Below, piece by piece: positions 1 through 7,375 of a stretch of DNA of 64,000 nt. Made by a program: the position numbers and the translations under genes. The notes beneath the pieces are model-generated. The model was not told the DNA's origin and ran no database searches. It was given only the letters and a program-made list of their open reading frames with translations. How positions within the stretch are numbered: the first letter of the stretch is position 1; each line of letters begins with the position of its first letter. The DNA is from Pseudomonas sp. GM74 (GTDB lineage Bacteria > Pseudomonadota > Gammaproteobacteria > Pseudomonadales > Pseudomonadaceae), in the NCBI RefSeq assembly GCF_000282455.1, contig NZ_AKJG01000041.1:230899-294898 (forward strand). Reading direction: 5' to 3'.

Positions 1-395
1 TCACCGCCCATGAACGGCGCAGCATTCGCCGCATCGCCCCCCAACAGTTCCAGCACGCTGAAGCTGTGGCCCTTGGCCTGGAACACACGGCCGTGCTCGA
101 TCGGGCCAAGCTGGCTGATCGCGCCGTCGGCCGGGCTGAGGATCGCGCCCGGAGTCTCGTCCAGCGGGCGGGCACCGTCTTTCAGCGCGCGGGTGAAGAA
201 CGCGTTGAAGTGCTCGTAGGCGGTCAGGTCTTCGACCAGCGCCTGGGACATGTCCACTTGATAGCGCTTGGCGAACCAGGCGGTAAAGGCATTCTTGAAC
301 CAGCGCACGCGGCATTCGGCGATGCAGCCGGCCAGTCGCGAGAGCAAGTTGTGGGGCAGCAGGTACTGGCCGAGGAGAAACAGACGCTTGTTCAT
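1..395 (-). CDS. psd: Phosphatidylserine decarboxylase, N-terminal part (cut by window edge)
   Basis: This enzyme decarboxylates phosphatidylserine to phosphatidylethanolamine at the inner membrane. About 131 residues are visible, starting MNKRLFLLGQYLLPH and continuing through SRLAGCIAECRVRWFKNAF, a typical proteobacterial Psd amino end; the self-cleaving LGST site lies in the missing C-terminal half, outside the window. The ATG at 393-395 follows a good AAGGA ribosome site (minus strand). The gene begins 9 bases after the rhdA stop, so the two are probably co-transcribed, the same order as in other Pseudomonas. Identification rests on the visible N-terminus plus synteny. Confidence 0.88.
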   Translation of the reverse strand, partial: MNKRLFLLGQYLLPHNLLSRLAGCIAECRVRWFKNAFTAWFAKRYQVDMSQALVEDLTAYEHFNAFFTRALKDGARPLDETPGAILSPADGAISQLGPIEHGRVFQAKGHSFSVLELLGGDAANAAPFMGG

Positions 396-404
396 TAACA
401 GTCC

Positions 405-1229
405 TTAAAAATCTTGAATTTCTACCGGGGTATCGGGATGGTTGCCCCATTCGCCCCAAGAGCCGGCGTAGCCCTTGACCCGCGGATAACCGAGAGCCTT
501 GGCCACCAGATAGGTGAAGCCAGACCGATGGTGTGTCTGGCAGTGGGTAATCACTTCTTTGTCTTTGCTGATCCCGAGTTGTTCGAGGATCTGCGGCATG
601 TCAGTGCGGATGCGCAGATGGCGTGCCTGATCCATGCCGGCGGTCCATTCGAAATTGACCGCGCCGGGAATGTGCCCGCCCTTGGCCGCCAGGACCTTCT
701 CGCCGGAATACTCCAGCGGCCCGCGTGCGTCCCAGATGGCCAGGTCGGCGGCACCGAGACGGCTTTGCAGGTACTCACGGGTGGCGGTGGGTTCGTCGTG
801 CAAGGTCAGAGAAACCGGGCCGCCCACGGCTGGCGGGATCTGGATCGACATGGGCAAACCTTCTGCCAGCCAGGCCGTCAGGCCGCCGTCGACATAGTGG
901 TACTTGCTGTGGCCGATGACATCCAGCAGCCAGATGAAGCGCCCGGCCCAACCGCCGCCTTCGTCGTCATACACGACGTAGACCGCATCGGGATTGTGTC
1001 CCAGCTCGCCAAACAGCGTTTCGAGTGCTGCCTGCGGGGGCATCAGTCCCGGGGCGGGTGCCTGCCCCAGCTGCGTGCGTTTCGGATCGACAAAGCGCGC
1101 GCCGGGAATGTGCCCTTCGGCGTAGCGGGCGGGACTGGTCAAGTCCACCAGAATCAGTTCGCGGGCGTCGAGGCGAGGGAGCAAGTCGCTCGGCTCGATC
1201 ACCAGCGGCAAGCCAGAGAAGTCAGACAT
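405..1229 (-). CDS. rhdA: Thiosulfate sulfurtransferase (rhodanese)
   Basis: Two-domain rhodanese of 274 residues that transfers sulfane sulfur from thiosulfate to cyanide or another thiophilic acceptor in the cytoplasm. The N-terminal inactive rhodanese domain (about 10-130) and C-terminal catalytic domain (about 150-270) are both complete. The active loop is CQTHHRSG with the catalytic cysteine at residue 230, the same number and loop as in the Azotobacter/Pseudomonas RhdA family. I chose ATG at 1229 (MSDFSGLP) because GGAGA lies just upstream; an in-frame start at 1247 would add six residues without support. Lies between an HDOD gene and psd on the same strand. Confidence 0.95.
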   Translation of the reverse strand: MSDFSGLPLVIEPSDLLPRLDARELILVDLTSPARYAEGHIPGARFVDPKRTQLGQAPAPGLMPPQAALETLFGELGHNPDAVYVVYDDEGGGWAGRFIWLLDVIGHSKYHYVDGGLTAWLAEGLPMSIQIPPAVGGPVSLTLHDEPTATREYLQSRLGAADLAIWDARGPLEYSGEKVLAAKGGHIPGAVNFEWTAGMDQARHLRIRTDMPQILEQLGISKDKEVITHCQTHHRSGFTYLVAKALGYPRVKGYAGSWGEWGNHPDTPVEIQDF

Positions 1230-1270
1230 GTGAGGTCTCCAGAGCACAAAAGGGAAGATTGTAACGCAGC

Positions 1271-2809
1271 TTATTGGCCTCGGTGGCTAAAGCTGTGCAG
1301 GGCTTTTTCGATGCACTGCGCGGTTTTGCCGAAGGCCTGTACGGAAATTTCCGAAAACGGCCCGCCGCCCTGATCCGCCACGATGATCATGATCACCCGG
1401 CCATTGTTGACCAGCGAACGCAGCAGCAGGTGTTCGCCGCTGAACTGTGAACGCAGGCTGTTGGGCAGCAGGGCCGAGAATTGCGCGTTGTTGGCTGGCG
1501 TCAGGCGCACCTGGGCCTGTTGCGCGAGCAGGCGCTGCAACACGTTGCTCTGGCTGACCACGAAGTTCAGCCCGGCCGCGTCCTTCGGCAGGCCGGCCGT
1601 TTGGTGCACGCGCAGGTTGGCGTGGGTGCGGTCGGCCATCAGGATCATCACCCGACGCATGCCGCAGGCCACGAGGGCGTCCCGGGCAGCGATGGTCAAG
1701 TGCATGGCGTTGGTGAAGCGACTCGGCTCGACCAGCAGTTCGGCGCATTGCTTGCGCCACTTCGCCAGATCTTCGGCAGTGGGTCCGGCGGCCGGTAGCA
1801 AACCTGAGTGGACACGGTTCATGCCCCACGGCCAGATCAGCGATTCGGCGGGGTGCCAGAGGTCGGGCATGGCGTGATGGCGCGCGCTGTTGGCGGCTTG
1901 CTGGTGCAGTTGTTGTTGCACCTCATCCATCGGCATTTGCAGGTAAAGGCTGGTCAGGTACTGCCAGCGCTCACTGTGGGGGCTGTCCCAGGCGTGTTGC
2001 GCCGATAGCGCCAGCCCGTTGGCCAGCAGCACCGTATTGGCAGGTTGATTGAGCCAGCGGCGCAGGGTCGGATCGTCGTCGAGGCGGTTCTGCTGGCGCA
2101 GTGGATGTTCGCTGTCACGGGCGATACGCAGGACCTTCACCAGTTCTCGCTGTTCAGTAAGCAGTAATCTATAGCCCTGCTGCACCCAGATCGGCAAGCG
2201 CCAGACCTCGACCAGCGCCTGGCCGATGTCCAGCAGGCGTACGCCAAACAATTGCTTTTCGACTTTACGTGCCGACTCACCTTTATGGATGACCCGCAGC
2301 TCCCAGTCTTCGAGCAGTTTTGGATGGGTCAGCGCCAGCGGCCACAGGGGCGATAGAAACAGCAGGCTGCCCCAGTGGATGTCCTGCCACAGCCGCGCCA
2401 GGCGACTGGCAAAAAAACCGTTGGCCTGTTGCGTGGCGTGCTGGCTGATCATCTGCAACTGACGCAGGGCTTTGGGGATCTCGGACTGGGGTTCGACGGG
2501 CAATCGCGCGAGCAGTTCTTCGGTGCGCTTCAGGCCGAGGCGATTGATCGCAACCTCAAGGTTTTCCGCAGGCTCGGTCATGCCGCCATGGGTATGCCGG
2601 TTGGCTTCGCGAATCACGCTCAAGGCCAGGGCCGGACTGCCTTGCATGAGGTCGGCGATATCGCGCAGCGAGCTGCGGTTGTCGCCGATGGCCTTGCAGA
2701 CCCGGTCGAGACTGGCTTGCGGAACCGGCAGGCGCACGCCATCGAGAAGCTTGACCCAGCCTTCGAGCGTCGTCGGTTTCGGGGTTGGAGCGTTCGTTTC
2801 GTTAACCAT
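1271..2809 (-). CDS. HDOD domain protein
   Basis: 512-residue cytoplasmic protein. Residues about 15-220 have the pattern of an HDOD domain (LLDGVRLPVPQASLDRV, then a PALALSVIREAN segment and INRLGL), a non-enzymatic relative of HD phosphohydrolases found in bacterial signalling proteins. The C-terminal 170 residues look GAF-like (VMILMADRTHANLRVH and following). The start ATG at 2809 has no clear purine-rich ribosome site. It is divergent from motA, and the same HDOD gene sits between motA and rhdA in other Pseudomonas. The specific role is unknown; linkage to motility is only positional. Confidence 0.85.
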   Translation of the reverse strand: MVNETNAPTPKPTTLEGWVKLLDGVRLPVPQASLDRVCKAIGDNRSSLRDIADLMQGSPALALSVIREANRHTHGGMTEPAENLEVAINRLGLKRTEELLARLPVEPQSEIPKALRQLQMISQHATQQANGFFASRLARLWQDIHWGSLLFLSPLWPLALTHPKLLEDWELRVIHKGESARKVEKQLFGVRLLDIGQALVEVWRLPIWVQQGYRLLLTEQRELVKVLRIARDSEHPLRQQNRLDDDPTLRRWLNQPANTVLLANGLALSAQHAWDSPHSERWQYLTSLYLQMPMDEVQQQLHQQAANSARHHAMPDLWHPAESLIWPWGMNRVHSGLLPAAGPTAEDLAKWRKQCAELLVEPSRFTNAMHLTIAARDALVACGMRRVMILMADRTHANLRVHQTAGLPKDAAGLNFVVSQSNVLQRLLAQQAQVRLTPANNAQFSALLPNSLRSQFSGEHLLLRSLVNNGRVIMIIVADQGGGPFSEISVQAFGKTAQCIEKALHSFSHRGQ

Positions 2810-2976
2810 GGTGGGAGGCGATCATCGTCAACATTACCTGTGCCCGGAAGGGGTCAAATTAGCTTTTCGCCTGAACTGGCTATAGTCTGGCGCAGTTTTG
2901 CCGATAAGTAGAAGAAGAGATTTTTTAACTTCCGAATATGACCTTGAACCCGACTCAGTAAGTGCTCTCCTAACCT

Positions 2977-3828
2977 ATGGCTAAAATTATCGGCATCATC
3001 GTCGTATTCGCGAGCGTGCTTGGCGGATACGTGCTTTCCCACGGCAAGATTGCCGCCCTGATCCAGCCTTTCGAGGTCATGATCATTGGCGGTGCGGCCC
3101 TCGGCGCCTTCCTGCAGGCCAACCCCGGCTACATGACGATGCACGTGCTCAAGAAGTCCCTGAGCATGTTCAGTTCGCGTTTCAACCACGGCTTCTACCT
3201 TGAAGTACTGGGCCTGATCTACGAGATCCTCAACAAGAGTCGCCGCGAAGGCATGATGGCCATCGAAGGCGACATCGAAGATGCCGCCGCGAGCCCGATC
3301 TTCGCCAAGTACCCGACGGTCCTCAAGGATGAGCGCATGACCGCGTTCATCTGTGATTACCTGCGCATCATGTCCTCCGGCAACATGGCCCCGCACGAGC
3401 TGGAAGGCCTGTTCGACATGGAGCTGTTCAGCCTCAAGGAAGACCTGGAACACCCCTCCCACGCGGTTAACGGCATCGCCGACGCCATGCCCGGTTTCGG
3501 TATCGTCGCGGCGGTACTGGGTATCGTGGTGACCATGGCTTCGCTGGGTGAAGGTGACCAGAAGTCCATCGGCCTGCACGTCGGTGCGGCACTGGTCGGT
3601 ACCTTCTTCGGTATTCTCGCCGCCTACGGTTTCTTTGGCCCGCTGGCCCATTCCCTGGCCCACGATGCCAAGGAAGAGCTGAACGTCTACGAAGCCATCA
3701 AGGCTTCGCTGGTGGCTTCGGCTTCCGGCATGCCGCCATCGCTGGCCGTGGAGTTCGGGCGCAAGGTTCTGTACCCGGCGCACCGTCCAAGCTTCGCCGA
3801 GCTGGAACAAGCGGTTCGCGGTCGTTAA
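2977..3828 (+). CDS. motA: Flagellar motor stator protein MotA
   Basis: Inner-membrane proton-channel subunit of the flagellar stator; with MotB it converts proton flow into torque on the rotor. 283 residues, normal for MotA, with four membrane segments (about 3-21, 31-50, 171-191, 201-222) and the large cytoplasmic loop between the second and third. The conserved proline next to the channel is P172 in AMPGFG (equivalent to E. coli P173). The loop contains the charged KDERM segment that contacts FliG in the family. Separated from motB by 3 bases, so clearly one operon. Confidence 0.97.
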   Translation: MAKIIGIIVVFASVLGGYVLSHGKIAALIQPFEVMIIGGAALGAFLQANPGYMTMHVLKKSLSMFSSRFNHGFYLEVLGLIYEILNKSRREGMMAIEGDIEDAAASPIFAKYPTVLKDERMTAFICDYLRIMSSGNMAPHELEGLFDMELFSLKEDLEHPSHAVNGIADAMPGFGIVAAVLGIVVTMASLGEGDQKSIGLHVGAALVGTFFGILAAYGFFGPLAHSLAHDAKEELNVYEAIKASLVASASGMPPSLAVEFGRKVLYPAHRPSFAELEQAVRGR

Positions 3829-3831
3829 GAA

Positions 3832-4878
3832 ATGGAAAATAATCAGCCGATAATCATCAAGCGCGTCAAGCGCATTGCCGGCGGGCACCACGGGGGCGCA
3901 TGGAAAATCGCCTTCGCCGACTTCGCCACGGCGATGATGGCGTTCTTCCTGGTGTTGTGGCTGCTGTCCACCGCCACGCCGGAACAGAAGATCGCCATCG
4001 CCGGTTACTTCAAGGACCCGATCGGCTTTTCCGAAAGCGGCACGCCGTACATCATCGATCTGGGCGGTACGCCGACCATGGCGCCGGAAAACACCCTCAA
4101 CCCCGAGGTGAAGTCCCAGCCGCAGCCGGACAAGGTCACTGTGGATACCGACCAGGTCGAAGGCATGGCCGAGCAGGTCGAAAAGGAACGCCTCGAACTG
4201 TTGCTGCAGGAACTGCAGAACAAGGTTGATGAGAATCCGCAGTTGCAGAAGTTCAAGGACCAGATCCTGTTCGAAATTACCCCGGACGGCCTGCGCATCC
4301 AGATCATGGACGCGGAAAACCGTCCGATGTTCGACTCGGGCTCTGCCCGCTTGAAACCGTATTTCGAAGACATCCTGCTGGCCATGGCCGACACCATCAA
4401 GGCGGTGCCGAACAAGATCAGCATCAGCGGCCACACCGATGCCAAGCCATATACCGGCACCGGTGATTTCGGTAACTGGGAGCTCTCGGCCAACCGTGCC
4501 AACGCCGCACGTCGTGCGCTGGTGGCGGGCAGCTATCCGGATGCACAGGTGGCGCGCGTGGTCGGTTATGCCTCGTCGGCGTTGTTTGATCGCGAGCACC
4601 CGTTCAACCCGGTCAACCGCCGTATCGACATCGTCGTGCTGACCAAGAAAGCCCAGCGTGCGATCGAAGGTTCGCAAGGCGCGGAGCCAGCTCCCGATGC
4701 ACCGCAAGGTTCGGCTGCACCAGACGCAGCACCGACCGCGCCGGTCAACCCGAACGCGTTGCCGGCGGACAAGGAACCGCTGCCCGTCCACGAACTGCGC
4801 GAGCGTCTGAACCTGTTCGACGACCCGGCACCGAAAGCGGGTGAGCCAGCCAAACCGGCTGAAGCGCCCAAGCAGTGA
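3832..4878 (+). CDS. motB: Flagellar motor stator protein MotB
   Basis: 348-residue stator subunit that anchors MotA to peptidoglycan. A single N-terminal membrane segment (about 27-47) carries the essential proton-binding aspartate D30 in AFADFATAMMAF (E. coli D32). A plug/linker region precedes the OmpA-like peptidoglycan-binding domain (about 150-280), recognisable by ISGHTDAKPY and the ELSANRANAARR helix. The last 60 residues are a Pro/Ala-rich tail. The TGA stop (4876-4878) is the first codon of a 42-bp sequence that recurs at 6644-6685, see findings. Confidence 0.97.
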   Translation: MENNQPIIIKRVKRIAGGHHGGAWKIAFADFATAMMAFFLVLWLLSTATPEQKIAIAGYFKDPIGFSESGTPYIIDLGGTPTMAPENTLNPEVKSQPQPDKVTVDTDQVEGMAEQVEKERLELLLQELQNKVDENPQLQKFKDQILFEITPDGLRIQIMDAENRPMFDSGSARLKPYFEDILLAMADTIKAVPNKISISGHTDAKPYTGTGDFGNWELSANRANAARRALVAGSYPDAQVARVVGYASSALFDREHPFNPVNRRIDIVVLTKKAQRAIEGSQGAEPAPDAPQGSAAPDAAPTAPVNPNALPADKEPLPVHELRERLNLFDDPAPKAGEPAKPAEAPKQ

Positions 4879-4917
4879 CCGACAAAAAAGCCGACAGAGA
4901 TGTCGGCTTTTTTGTGC
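4876..4917. repeat. 42-bp direct repeat, copy 1 (motB stop + terminator)
   Basis: 42 bases identical to 6644-6685 except for one loop base (A here, C there). This copy contains the motB stop codon, which marks it as the ancestral one. The two copies are 1768 bases apart, in the same orientation, and enclose the small-protein gene and dinD. This looks like the footprint of an insertion or partial duplication at the motB 3' end. Confidence 0.9.
4884..4913 (+). terminator. Rho-independent terminator of motAB
   Basis: Eight-base stem AGCCGACA/TGTCGGCT around a GAGA loop, followed by a run of T; an A-run precedes it, so it could work in both directions. It lies 5 bases after the motB stop. A near-identical copy is at 6652-6681. 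Confidence 0.93.
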
Positions 4918-5089
4918 TTGTAAGAATGAATTCAGATCCACTGCATTGCGAGAAAACTCAAGAAATGAGGTTTGGTCCGAAAATTGTGTAGGACGGGTCT
5001 GAGACCCGTAAACCGGGTTTTACTTCGCTTGGGGCCTAGGTACAGTTCGCCTGTCGCCGACGAATCGGTGATCGACCTTAGCCGGTCGT

Positions 5090-5119
5090 TTGAGAGGAAT
5101 GCACAAGCGCCCGTATAAT
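5090..5119 (+). promoter_or_regulatory. Sigma-70 type promoter for the structured leader
   Basis: TTGAGA (5090-5095) and a perfect TATAAT (5114-5119) separated by 18 bases. Transcription would start near 5127, directly before the foldable leader and small protein gene. The 170 bases upstream (4920-5089) hold no gene; the only feature seen there is a short hairpin, ACGGGTCTGAGACCCGT. Confidence 0.6.
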
Positions 5120-5126
5120 CGCGGCG

Positions 5127-5289
5127 CTTTTTGCTGCCTGGCATCTATATGTCTATGGTGGCTGTGCGTGGGACACCTTCGGGTGTGCCGGGTTCCTCTG
5201 ACCGGTCGGCTAACCCGCGTACAGCTGCCACCCCATTCGATTAGCCGCGAAAAGGGTGGGAGTTTCATCTTTCAGACGGAATTCAAACC
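5127..5289 (+). promoter_or_regulatory. Candidate structured 5' leader RNA with mutually exclusive stems
   Basis: About 160 bases of leader. An outer stem pairs 5157-5169 (GGTGGC + TGTGCGT) with 5217-5232 (GCGTACA + GCCACC, three-base bulge). It encloses a UUCG tetraloop hairpin (5173-5177 with 5082-type partner 5182-5186) and a second hairpin closed by GGGTT/AACCC (5190-5194 with 5212-5216). The strand CCACCC at 5228-5233 can instead pair with GGGTGG at 5254-5259, breaking the outer stem. Two alternative folds before a small gene suggest a cis-acting RNA, but no ligand or known family was recognised. Confidence 0.5.
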
Positions 5290-5559
5290 ATGCCCCAATT
5301 CCACCCGCTCCAAAGCAACTTCAGCGTCGGGACCACGCTGTACATCGACACTGAAGCTCGAGCTTCCGATCTTCTTGAAACCGCCACCCACCGAATCAAG
5401 GCCGCACGCAACCTGCTCAACAGTGTCACCTGCTTGTGCGTGAAAGATGCTGAAGGTCACGATTTGGAACATTTCGCCAGTGCTGCACACATACTGATAC
5501 AGGAGGGCTGTGACGCGCTGGATGCGCTGGGCTGGAAGCTGGAAAAGACCGCACGCTGA
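5290..5559 (+). CDS. Small hypothetical protein (DUF3077/DUF6124-like layout)
   Basis: 89 residues, beginning MPQFHPLQSNF, with no signal peptide or membrane segment and two amphipathic helices (about 24-42 and 60-84). The pattern of a short N-terminal strand followed by two helices resembles the small Pseudomonas proteins grouped as DUF3077 or DUF6124, but I cannot confirm the family. It has its own promoter, structured leader and terminator, so it is a separate transcription unit. The ribosome site before the ATG is weak; GGGTGGGAG lies 27 bases upstream, inside the alternative stem. Function unknown. Confidence 0.65.
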   Translation: MPQFHPLQSNFSVGTTLYIDTEARASDLLETATHRIKAARNLLNSVTCLCVKDAEGHDLEHFASAAHILIQEGCDALDALGWKLEKTAR

Positions 5560-5566
5560 AAACAGG

Positions 5567-5592
5567 AAAGCCGCAATGTTCGCGGCTTTTTT
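5567..5592 (+). terminator. Terminator after the small protein gene
   Basis: Stem AAGCCGC.../GCGGCTT with loop AATGTTC followed by a T-run, 8 bases after the stop codon. Confidence 0.85.
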
Positions 5593-5702
5593 GTCACACA
5601 TTTGAGGCTATGCGGTCGGAAATCTGCCCATCACTATCAGACAGATATTTACTGTCGAAAAGCTTTCGAGATCGACGCCCTCTGACTGCCCCGGAATTTG
5701 CC

Positions 5703-6569
5703 ATGGATAATCAATCACTACCACTGCTGCAGCAGCGTTTCGACGCGCTGGTACATCGCGTGCCTGATGAAGGCATCGAATTCTGGTTCGCTCGCGAGTT
5801 GCAGGCCCCCTTGGGTTACGCACGCTGGGATAATTTTTTGACCGCCATCAGGCGTGCCATAGCCTCCTGTGAAGCGACAGGAGTTGAGGCTTCCGATCAT
5901 TTTCGTGACGTCACGAAAATGATCGAGGTGGGCAAAGGTGGTAAGCGCCCTGTCGAAGACTTCATGCTCACGCGTTATGCCTGCTACTTGATTGCCCAAA
6001 ATGGTGATCCGCGTAAACAAGCGATCGCTTTCGCTCAGAGCTACTTCGCATTGCAAACGCGCAAGCAGGAGTTGATCGAAGACCGAATGCGATTACAGGC
6101 CCGCTTCGATGCTCGAGATCGTTTGCGTGAGTCGGAGAAGGAACTATCGCAGAACATCTACGAACGTGGTGTAGATGATGAAGGATTTGCCCGTATTCGC
6201 TCCCGAGGAGATGCCGCATTGTTCGGAGGCAAGACCACGCAGGCGATGAAGGACAGGTATGGCATCGTTAAGAGCCGTCCATTGGCTGATTTTTTACCGA
6301 CGCTGACTATTGCTGCCAAAAACCTGGCTAATGAGATAACTAATCACAACGTGCTGCAGGTGGACCTGCAAGGCGAGCCGGCCATTGCCAAGGAGCATGT
6401 CCAGAATAATTTGAGCGTCCGAGATATGTTGGAACAGCGCGGCATCAAGCCCGAGGAGCTGCCCGCTGAAGAGGACATAAGAAAGCTTGAACGTCGCGTG
6501 AAATCCGAAGAGAAAAATATTGCGAAACAGGCGACCAAGCTTCCTGCAGATGATTCAACCGATGGTTGA
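5703..6569 (+). CDS. dinD: DNA-damage-inducible protein D (DinD)
   Basis: 288 residues, close to the usual DinD length (E. coli about 274). The N-terminal half has the family pattern WARELQ-like FWFARELQAPLGY, HFRDVTKMIE, and LTRYACYLIAQNGDP; the rest is helical with a charged, lysine-rich tail. In E. coli DinD is SOS-induced and is reported to interfere with RecA filaments. I chose ATG at 5703 (MDNQSLPLL) because the family pattern starts soon after; the ribosome site is weak and no proper LexA box was found upstream. Base composition is visibly less G+C-rich than the flanking core genes. A perfect 32-bp palindrome lies inside the gene at 5894-5925. Confidence 0.85.
   Translation: MDNQSLPLLQQRFDALVHRVPDEGIEFWFARELQAPLGYARWDNFLTAIRRAIASCEATGVEASDHFRDVTKMIEVGKGGKRPVEDFMLTRYACYLIAQNGDPRKQAIAFAQSYFALQTRKQELIEDRMRLQARFDARDRLRESEKELSQNIYERGVDDEGFARIRSRGDAALFGGKTTQAMKDRYGIVKSRPLADFLPTLTIAAKNLANEITNHNVLQVDLQGEPAIAKEHVQNNLSVRDMLEQRGIKPEELPAEEDIRKLERRVKSEEKNIAKQATKLPADDSTDG
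5894..5925. repeat. Perfect 32-bp palindrome inside dinD
   Basis: Bases 5894-5925 equal their own reverse complement, centred on GACGTC. In the dinD frame it encodes residues 65-74, DHFRDVTKMI; because it is a palindrome, the opposite strand can encode the same ten residues. It could be an operator for a dimeric regulator or form a hairpin in the mRNA. Confidence 0.9.
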
Positions 6570-6643
6570 GTTTGAGTCTTACCAGGCTAACTGAATTGGC
6601 AATAGTGAATCGATTCCCTCGGGTGTCGATTGATTGGTCAGCA

Positions 6644-6685
6644 TGACCGACAAAAAAGCCGACAGCGATGTCGGCTTTTTTGTGC
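6644..6685. repeat. 42-bp direct repeat, copy 2
   Basis: Second copy of the motB stop-plus-terminator sequence (41 of 42 bases identical to 4876-4917). Here the TGA is not the end of any gene. It closes the dinD module and starts the stretch leading to the TIR-caspase operon. Confidence 0.9.
6652..6681 (+). terminator. Terminator downstream of dinD (duplicate of motB terminator)
   Basis: Same stem as at 4884-4913 with loop GCGA, followed by a T-run. It probably ends dinD transcription 80 bases after the stop, and with its A-run could also stop minus-strand reading from the TIR operon. Confidence 0.85.
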
Positions 6686-6724
6686 GGCTTTCACTGGTTT
6701 GAAGGCCGGCAGGGGCACGATCCC

Positions 6725-6826
6725 CTGTAGGAGCCAGCTTGCTGGCGATGGTCGTCAACGATAACGCGTGCTGTCTGAATCCACTCGGCGTACTGGAGTC
6801 CATCGCCAGCAAGCTGGTTCCTACAG
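6725..6826. repeat. REPIN-type inverted repeat
   Basis: Arms 6725-6751 and 6800-6826 are reverse complements with one mismatch (core GCCAGCTTGCTGGCGATGG). It sits between the convergent dinD and TIR genes. This is the typical position and shape of mobile REP doublets in Pseudomonas. Confidence 0.85.
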
Positions 6827-6883
6827 ATGACGGGTGAGAGAAACCCCGACCGGTCAAGAGGACGGATCGGGGAGCGGAGTGAC

Positions 6884-7375
6884 TCAGAAGCCGCGGATGA
6901 TTCGGGTCTTGAGCTCGGCGTGAAAGCGATCCGCATTGGATTTGTTGACGCTGCGCACCGACTCGTTACCGGTTATGGACTCCAGTGACATCGAGCGCTT
7001 GAGCGTTGCTTCGTTGCGATAGGCATCGATAAAGAAGTCGATGTCCCGGTCGCTGGTCAGCTTCGGCCATTTGTCCAGGTACAGCGGCAGCTCGGTCGGG
7101 CCGGTCTTGAACGAGCAGATACGCCGATTTGTGATCGTCGCCTCGCCGATTTCGAACGGCACCCACCAGGACAGGGCGGTTTTCTCCGAGACCACTGCCA
7201 GCAGGTGCGTGCATTCGCTGATGTTGCGGGTAATCACCCCGGTGATGTCGTCGGTGGTCTGGGATTCGGCATCCAGCACATCGAGGTAGGTCTTGATGTT
7301 GGCCTGGATCAGGCGCGCGTTGATCTTGACCGCGTGGGCGCGGTCCATGTGGCGGTAGCTGATAAACACTGGCAT
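6884..7375 (-). CDS. TIR-domain protein (TIR_2 type), third gene of the TIR-caspase operon
   Basis: 163-residue protein with a TIR fold from the first residues: PVFISYRHMDR (strand A and box 1), then SECTHLLAVVSE, and the helix WWVPFEIGEA carrying the expected NADase glutamate E75. A C-terminal extension of about 60 residues ends at RGF. No membrane segment. The ATG overlaps the caspase gene stop (TGATG at 7373-7377), so translation is coupled. It may be an NAD-consuming sensor or effector, or a partner of the first TIR; whether all TIR-caspase loci have a second TIR I do not know. Catalytic competence is inferred from one residue. Confidence 0.85.
   Translation of the reverse strand: MPVFISYRHMDRAHAVKINARLIQANIKTYLDVLDAESQTTDDITGVITRNISECTHLLAVVSEKTALSWWVPFEIGEATITNRRICSFKTGPTELPLYLDKWPKLTSDRDIDFFIDAYRNEATLKRSMSLESITGNESVRSVNKSNADRFHAELKTRIIRGF

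Noticed and set aside
2854..4941. Long minus-strand open frame opposite motAB (695 codons)
   Set aside because: It lies exactly antisense to motA and motB, has arginine/histidine-rich composition typical of high-G+C shadow frames, and no domain.
5630..5645. LexA box for dinD
   Set aside because: CTGCCCATCACTATCAG has CTG and CAG separated by 11 rather than 10 bases and lacks the AT-rich centre, and ACAGATATTTACTGT is in the opposite polarity to the consensus; neither supports LexA control.
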